A DNA stretch of 64,000 nucleotides, from NCBI GenBank assembly GCA_963668435.2, contig CAXXSC010000003.1, forward strand, positions 62,001-126,000, in the 5' to 3' direction. The notes below the pieces were generated by a model that worked only from the letters and a program-made list of their open reading frames with translations, made no database searches and had not been told where the DNA came from. The stretch comes from G963668435 sp963668435. GTDB lineage: Bacteria; Latescibacterota; Latescibacteria; Latescibacterales; Latescibacteraceae. Both the position numbers and the translations under genes were made by a program. Of this stretch, positions 61,578 to 64,000 are shown in pieces (the stretch's first letter is position 1; each line of letters starts with the position of its first letter).

Positions 61578-63782
61578 TCATCGCCTCGCGCGAACATTGA
61601 AATAAAGGGCGGTGCTCATAAGGAGGTTCAGGCAAGAAAGGAACACGAGTGTGGGGATCATACCGAGCCCAGGGATTAGCAGCGTTCCTGTCAGCATCGC
61701 ACCCAGTGATGAGCCGAACAAGTCTGCGCCATACAGTGTGCCTTGTTCATTGCCCTTGCGGTCATTTTGCCGATAGAGGGCATCCGCCAGCGGGAACTGA
61801 TAGCCGCCCGCCGCGCCAGCCATGCAGGGCAGTACGAAGAATAGCATTTCAACAAAAGATCGGTTAATTACAGCGTGCTGAGGGATGAACAGTACGACAA
61901 TCCAGAGGATCGGAATCAATGCCATGAATGCCTGCACTTTCGCGAGAAGTGAGGTGTCGGAAGTGCCTGATTCAACGGCTCTGCTTGACAGGAAAGATCC
62001 GGCCGCGAGACCTGCCATGTAGAGGCCGATCAGCAGTGTGATACGTCCGTAGAGATGTCCGAATCGAGCCTGATAGGCCATGACCGCCAGCAGTTCGAGT
62101 GATATCTCACTCATACCAAGAGTGCCGATGGCGGCGAAAAGTCCTCGTTTTCCGGCACTTTTCCCCGGTATCAGGGTGAATGCCGCGCAGACAACGGTGA
62201 GAATCACGATGAGCAGTATCAGCCTGTTGCGCTTGAGCAGCACCTTCAAAAATGCTGTGCTGCGTGAACTGTCCTGCCGCGCATGGATCAAAGCTCTTGA
62301 AAGATATGCTGTCGGGTGAAGGTCGGTGTTTATATCAGTTTCTCCGGCGCTGTCGAGTGTTTTTGTGAACGCGGCGATCCTGTGCGGGGAGTATATGTGG
62401 GTGATGTAATTGCTGTTGACAAACTCCGTTTCGATCCCCCTCTTTTCAAGCTCGCGGCTCAGAAAAGCGCCGTCAAGAGATTCCAGTGCTCCGCGTTCTT
62501 TTCCAGCTATAAAGCGGACTGTCGCACCCGGCAAAACAGTCACAGTCGGGAATACCTCACGAAGCGTACGGCGTATCGAGGCGAGAAATGACGCGAGATC
62601 ATCGGGTACATAGTTCTCCTCACCTTCGACTGAGAAAAACACGACGCCCTGTGCGGTCATTCGTGAAGATAAAAGCTCGAAAAATTCCCGCGTATAATAA
62701 CGGTTTGTTGCCCCGGATAAAGGCTCCGGTATGGAAAGAATGATGACGTCGTAGCGTTCGTCCATCTTTGCGAGAAAAGCGCGACCGTCTGTCCGGTGGT
62801 AATTTACACCGGACCTGCTACAGTCAAAATCCGCCATGTGTTCGATCGCGAGATCGAGCATGACCGGGTCGATTTCGACCGCATCAACAGCCTCTATTTT
62901 GGGGTATTTCAGGGCTTCACTGACTGCTCCGCCCATGCTTCCACCAATAAAAAGCGCCCGCCTGATATCGCTGGTACAGGCAAAAGCGAGATGGACAGCG
63001 TATTCTACCGCCTCGATATCCGGGTAGCTGAAAAGAGCAGTCGCGTTTTCGTAAAAGGTCAGCGATTCACCCTCCTGGGAAATCCCGATACGGCCGTAGG
63101 GGCTTTCTTTACAGACAATGTAAGATGGCTCATTTGTTTGTTTGACATGATGCCAGCCTGCTATGAGAAGGACTGCAAATCCTGCAGCCAATGGCCAGGA
63201 AAGCTCCAAGTACATGCCTTTTTTATACTGATATACAGCGGAGACCATGATAGCGAGAACAGGGCAACTGAACGCGATTATTTTATTCGGGAAAAAGGGG
63301 ATAAGGAAAAGACTGACTGCGATTCCCGCAAGCGCAGAACCGGCGGATTCGAGGGTGAATGCTTTCCCTGCGGATTTGATACCGTCACATTCCTGCATTT
63401 TCACTGCCAGAGCGAAAAGGAAACCGCCGCTCAGGTTGAACGGCATGAACACAAGTGCGACCGCTATTAGCTGCATGTCGAGTGGGATACGTTCACCCTG
63501 AACGAGCCCGCCAAAATCGTGCATTGATGCCGTTAAAAGTACACCGGCAAAAGCGAAAAGGCCGTAAAATGGGAGTATGCGGTAAAAGAGGCTGGTGGCA
63601 TTACGGGGTTTGCCTATCAGACGTCCGAGAATCGCGCTGCCTGTGGCTGTCCAGACAAGCCAGAAGAAGAGGGCCGCGCCGAAAACGAGTTCGCCGGTGA
63701 CAAATTGGGCGAGGATCTCCCTGAGGAAGGAGCTTTGTGCGGTGATGCCGATAAAGCCGAGAATGAAAACAGGAAAGTTCAT
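61578..63782 (-). CDS. Membrane-fused spermidine-synthase-like protein (TM-SpeE-TM)
   Basis: About 734 residues. N-terminal helices (about 1-210), a spermidine-synthase-like domain in the middle (about 215-510) with ALFIGGSMGGAVSEALKYP and AVEIDPVMLDLAIEHM (about 300-315), and DVIILSIPEPLSGATNRYYT, then a second block of about six helices (about 520-734). The domain order differs from the 56.0-kb protein, which has its membrane part only at the N-terminus. Whether it makes polyamines is unknown. GTG 63809 also opens the frame; I prefer ATG 63782, where the first helix begins. It starts 46 bp after feoB and is probably co-transcribed with it. Confidence 0.82.
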   Translation of the reverse strand: MNFPVFILGFIGITAQSSFLREILAQFVTGELVFGAALFFWLVWTATGSAILGRLIGKPRNATSLFYRILPFYGLFAFAGVLLTASMHDFGGLVQGERIPLDMQLIAVALVFMPFNLSGGFLFALAVKMQECDGIKSAGKAFTLESAGSALAGIAVSLFLIPFFPNKIIAFSCPVLAIMVSAVYQYKKGMYLELSWPLAAGFAVLLIAGWHHVKQTNEPSYIVCKESPYGRIGISQEGESLTFYENATALFSYPDIEAVEYAVHLAFACTSDIRRALFIGGSMGGAVSEALKYPKIEAVDAVEIDPVMLDLAIEHMADFDCSRSGVNYHRTDGRAFLAKMDERYDVIILSIPEPLSGATNRYYTREFFELLSSRMTAQGVVFFSVEGEENYVPDDLASFLASIRRTLREVFPTVTVLPGATVRFIAGKERGALESLDGAFLSRELEKRGIETEFVNSNYITHIYSPHRIAAFTKTLDSAGETDINTDLHPTAYLSRALIHARQDSSRSTAFLKVLLKRNRLILLIVILTVVCAAFTLIPGKSAGKRGLFAAIGTLGMSEISLELLAVMAYQARFGHLYGRITLLIGLYMAGLAAGSFLSSRAVESGTSDTSLLAKVQAFMALIPILWIVVLFIPQHAVINRSFVEMLFFVLPCMAGAAGGYQFPLADALYRQNDRKGNEQGTLYGADLFGSSLGAMLTGTLLIPGLGMIPTLVFLSCLNLLMSTALYFNVRARR

Positions 63783-63828
63783 GGCCCGGTACCGGTTTGC
63801 AGTTTGCACTAATCGAATGCTCTGAGAA

Positions 63829-64000
63829 TCAGACTATTCTCTCCGCAATACTGATGAAAATATAGCTGACTGTCCAGGCAATCGCCAGGGTATAGACAAT
63901 CATTGCAATGACCCAGCGCCATCCTCCGGCCTCACGCCTTAACACGCTTAAAACCGCAAGGCAGGGCACATAAATCAGGATGAAAAGCATGAGTCCATAT
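63829..64000 (-). CDS. feoB: Ferrous iron transport protein B, C-terminal end (partial)
   Basis: The last about 56 codons of a gene that enters from beyond the right end; too short for an ORF caller. The translation ends LMLFILIYVPCLAVLSVLRR, then GGWRWVIAMIVYTLAIAWTV, two closing helices typical of FeoB, with stop TGA at 63831-63829. FeoB is the GTP-linked ferrous iron permease of the inner membrane. The GTPase domain is outside the window. Confidence 0.75.
   Translation of the reverse strand, partial: YGLMLFILIYVPCLAVLSVLRREAGGWRWVIAMIVYTLAIAWTVSYIFISIAERIV

Noticed and set aside
1..64000. CRISPR arrays, insertion sequences, phage genes
   Set aside because: None seen: no repeated spacer units, no transposase or integrase-like proteins, no long terminal inverted repeats.

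Overview
The window comes from a Gram-negative bacterium with a lipopolysaccharide-type outer membrane: it carries a family-9 glycosyltransferase, an O-antigen-ligase-like protein, several predicted beta-barrels, lipoproteins and Tat signals. FlgD-like and type-IX-sorting-like Ig domains, a PorV/PorQ-like protein, long TPR proteins, an Rnf complex, a Tat-exported Gfo/Idh/MocA oxidoreductase and a fused SecDF point to the FCB group. A candidate phylum such as Latescibacterota is my best guess, but no 16S or marker tree was possible. TTG and GTG starts with good ribosome-binding sites are common and were used to correct several gene starts. No tRNA, rRNA, CRISPR array, insertion sequence or phage gene was seen.

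Layout. 0-2.5 kb: a sugar-phosphate isomerase/epimerase and a Gfo/Idh/MocA oxidoreductase, convergent over a shared terminator. 2.9-6.8 kb (minus): sodium:solute symporter, DUF6125-like protein and ABC-F ATPase. 6.8-7.5 kb: AT-rich gap ending in a good promoter and a foldable leader. 7.5-25.5 kb (plus): twelve tightly spaced envelope genes that end at a strong terminator. 25.6-29.0 kb: ffh, rpsP, rimM, trmD, rplS. 29.1-34.4 kb: rnfCDGEAB, with rnfA frameshifted. 34.4-42.4 kb: tatC with a long N-terminal extension, a polyprenyl synthase, apbE, a glycosyltransferase, pdxJ and a secDF fusion. 42.5-47.5 kb (minus): cysS, and queA-ispD-ispF-ddl headed by a DUF2905 gene. 47.7-58.5 kb: cstA, a C45-type hydrolase, an isochorismatase-like hydrolase, a DUF362 protein, an SUMF1-type protein, an O-antigen-ligase-like protein and a membrane-fused spermidine-synthase-like protein. 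58.6-61.4 kb: AmmeMemoRadiSam genes, with the radical SAM gene frameshifted and the other two functions fused. 61.6-64.0 kb (minus): a second membrane-fused spermidine-synthase-like protein and the 3' end of feoB.

The most interesting part is the 18-kb envelope cluster. It encodes one TolQ/ExbB-like and two TolR/ExbD-like proteins, the same subunit set as the Myxococcus AglRQS gliding motor. It also encodes a TonB-like transmembrane segment fused to a DUF4159 domain, a lipoprotein ending in an AgmX/PglI-type (TonB-like) domain, a giant TPR protein, two homologous outer-membrane proteins with Asp-rich linkers, a PorV/PorQ-like barrel and a FlgD-tailed surface protein. I read it as a candidate proton-driven, envelope-spanning machine for motility, adhesion, transport or secretion. 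Homology and gene order support this; function is inference.

Functional links elsewhere are conventional. ApbE would flavinylate RnfG and RnfD. SecDF, Ffh and TatC serve protein export. The polyprenyl synthase, IspD and IspF belong to isoprenoid synthesis. The glycosyltransferase and O-antigen-ligase-like protein build surface glycan. The two frameshifts (rnfA, radical SAM gene) both look like one extra base in a homopolymer, so sequence error must be excluded before either is called a pseudogene.
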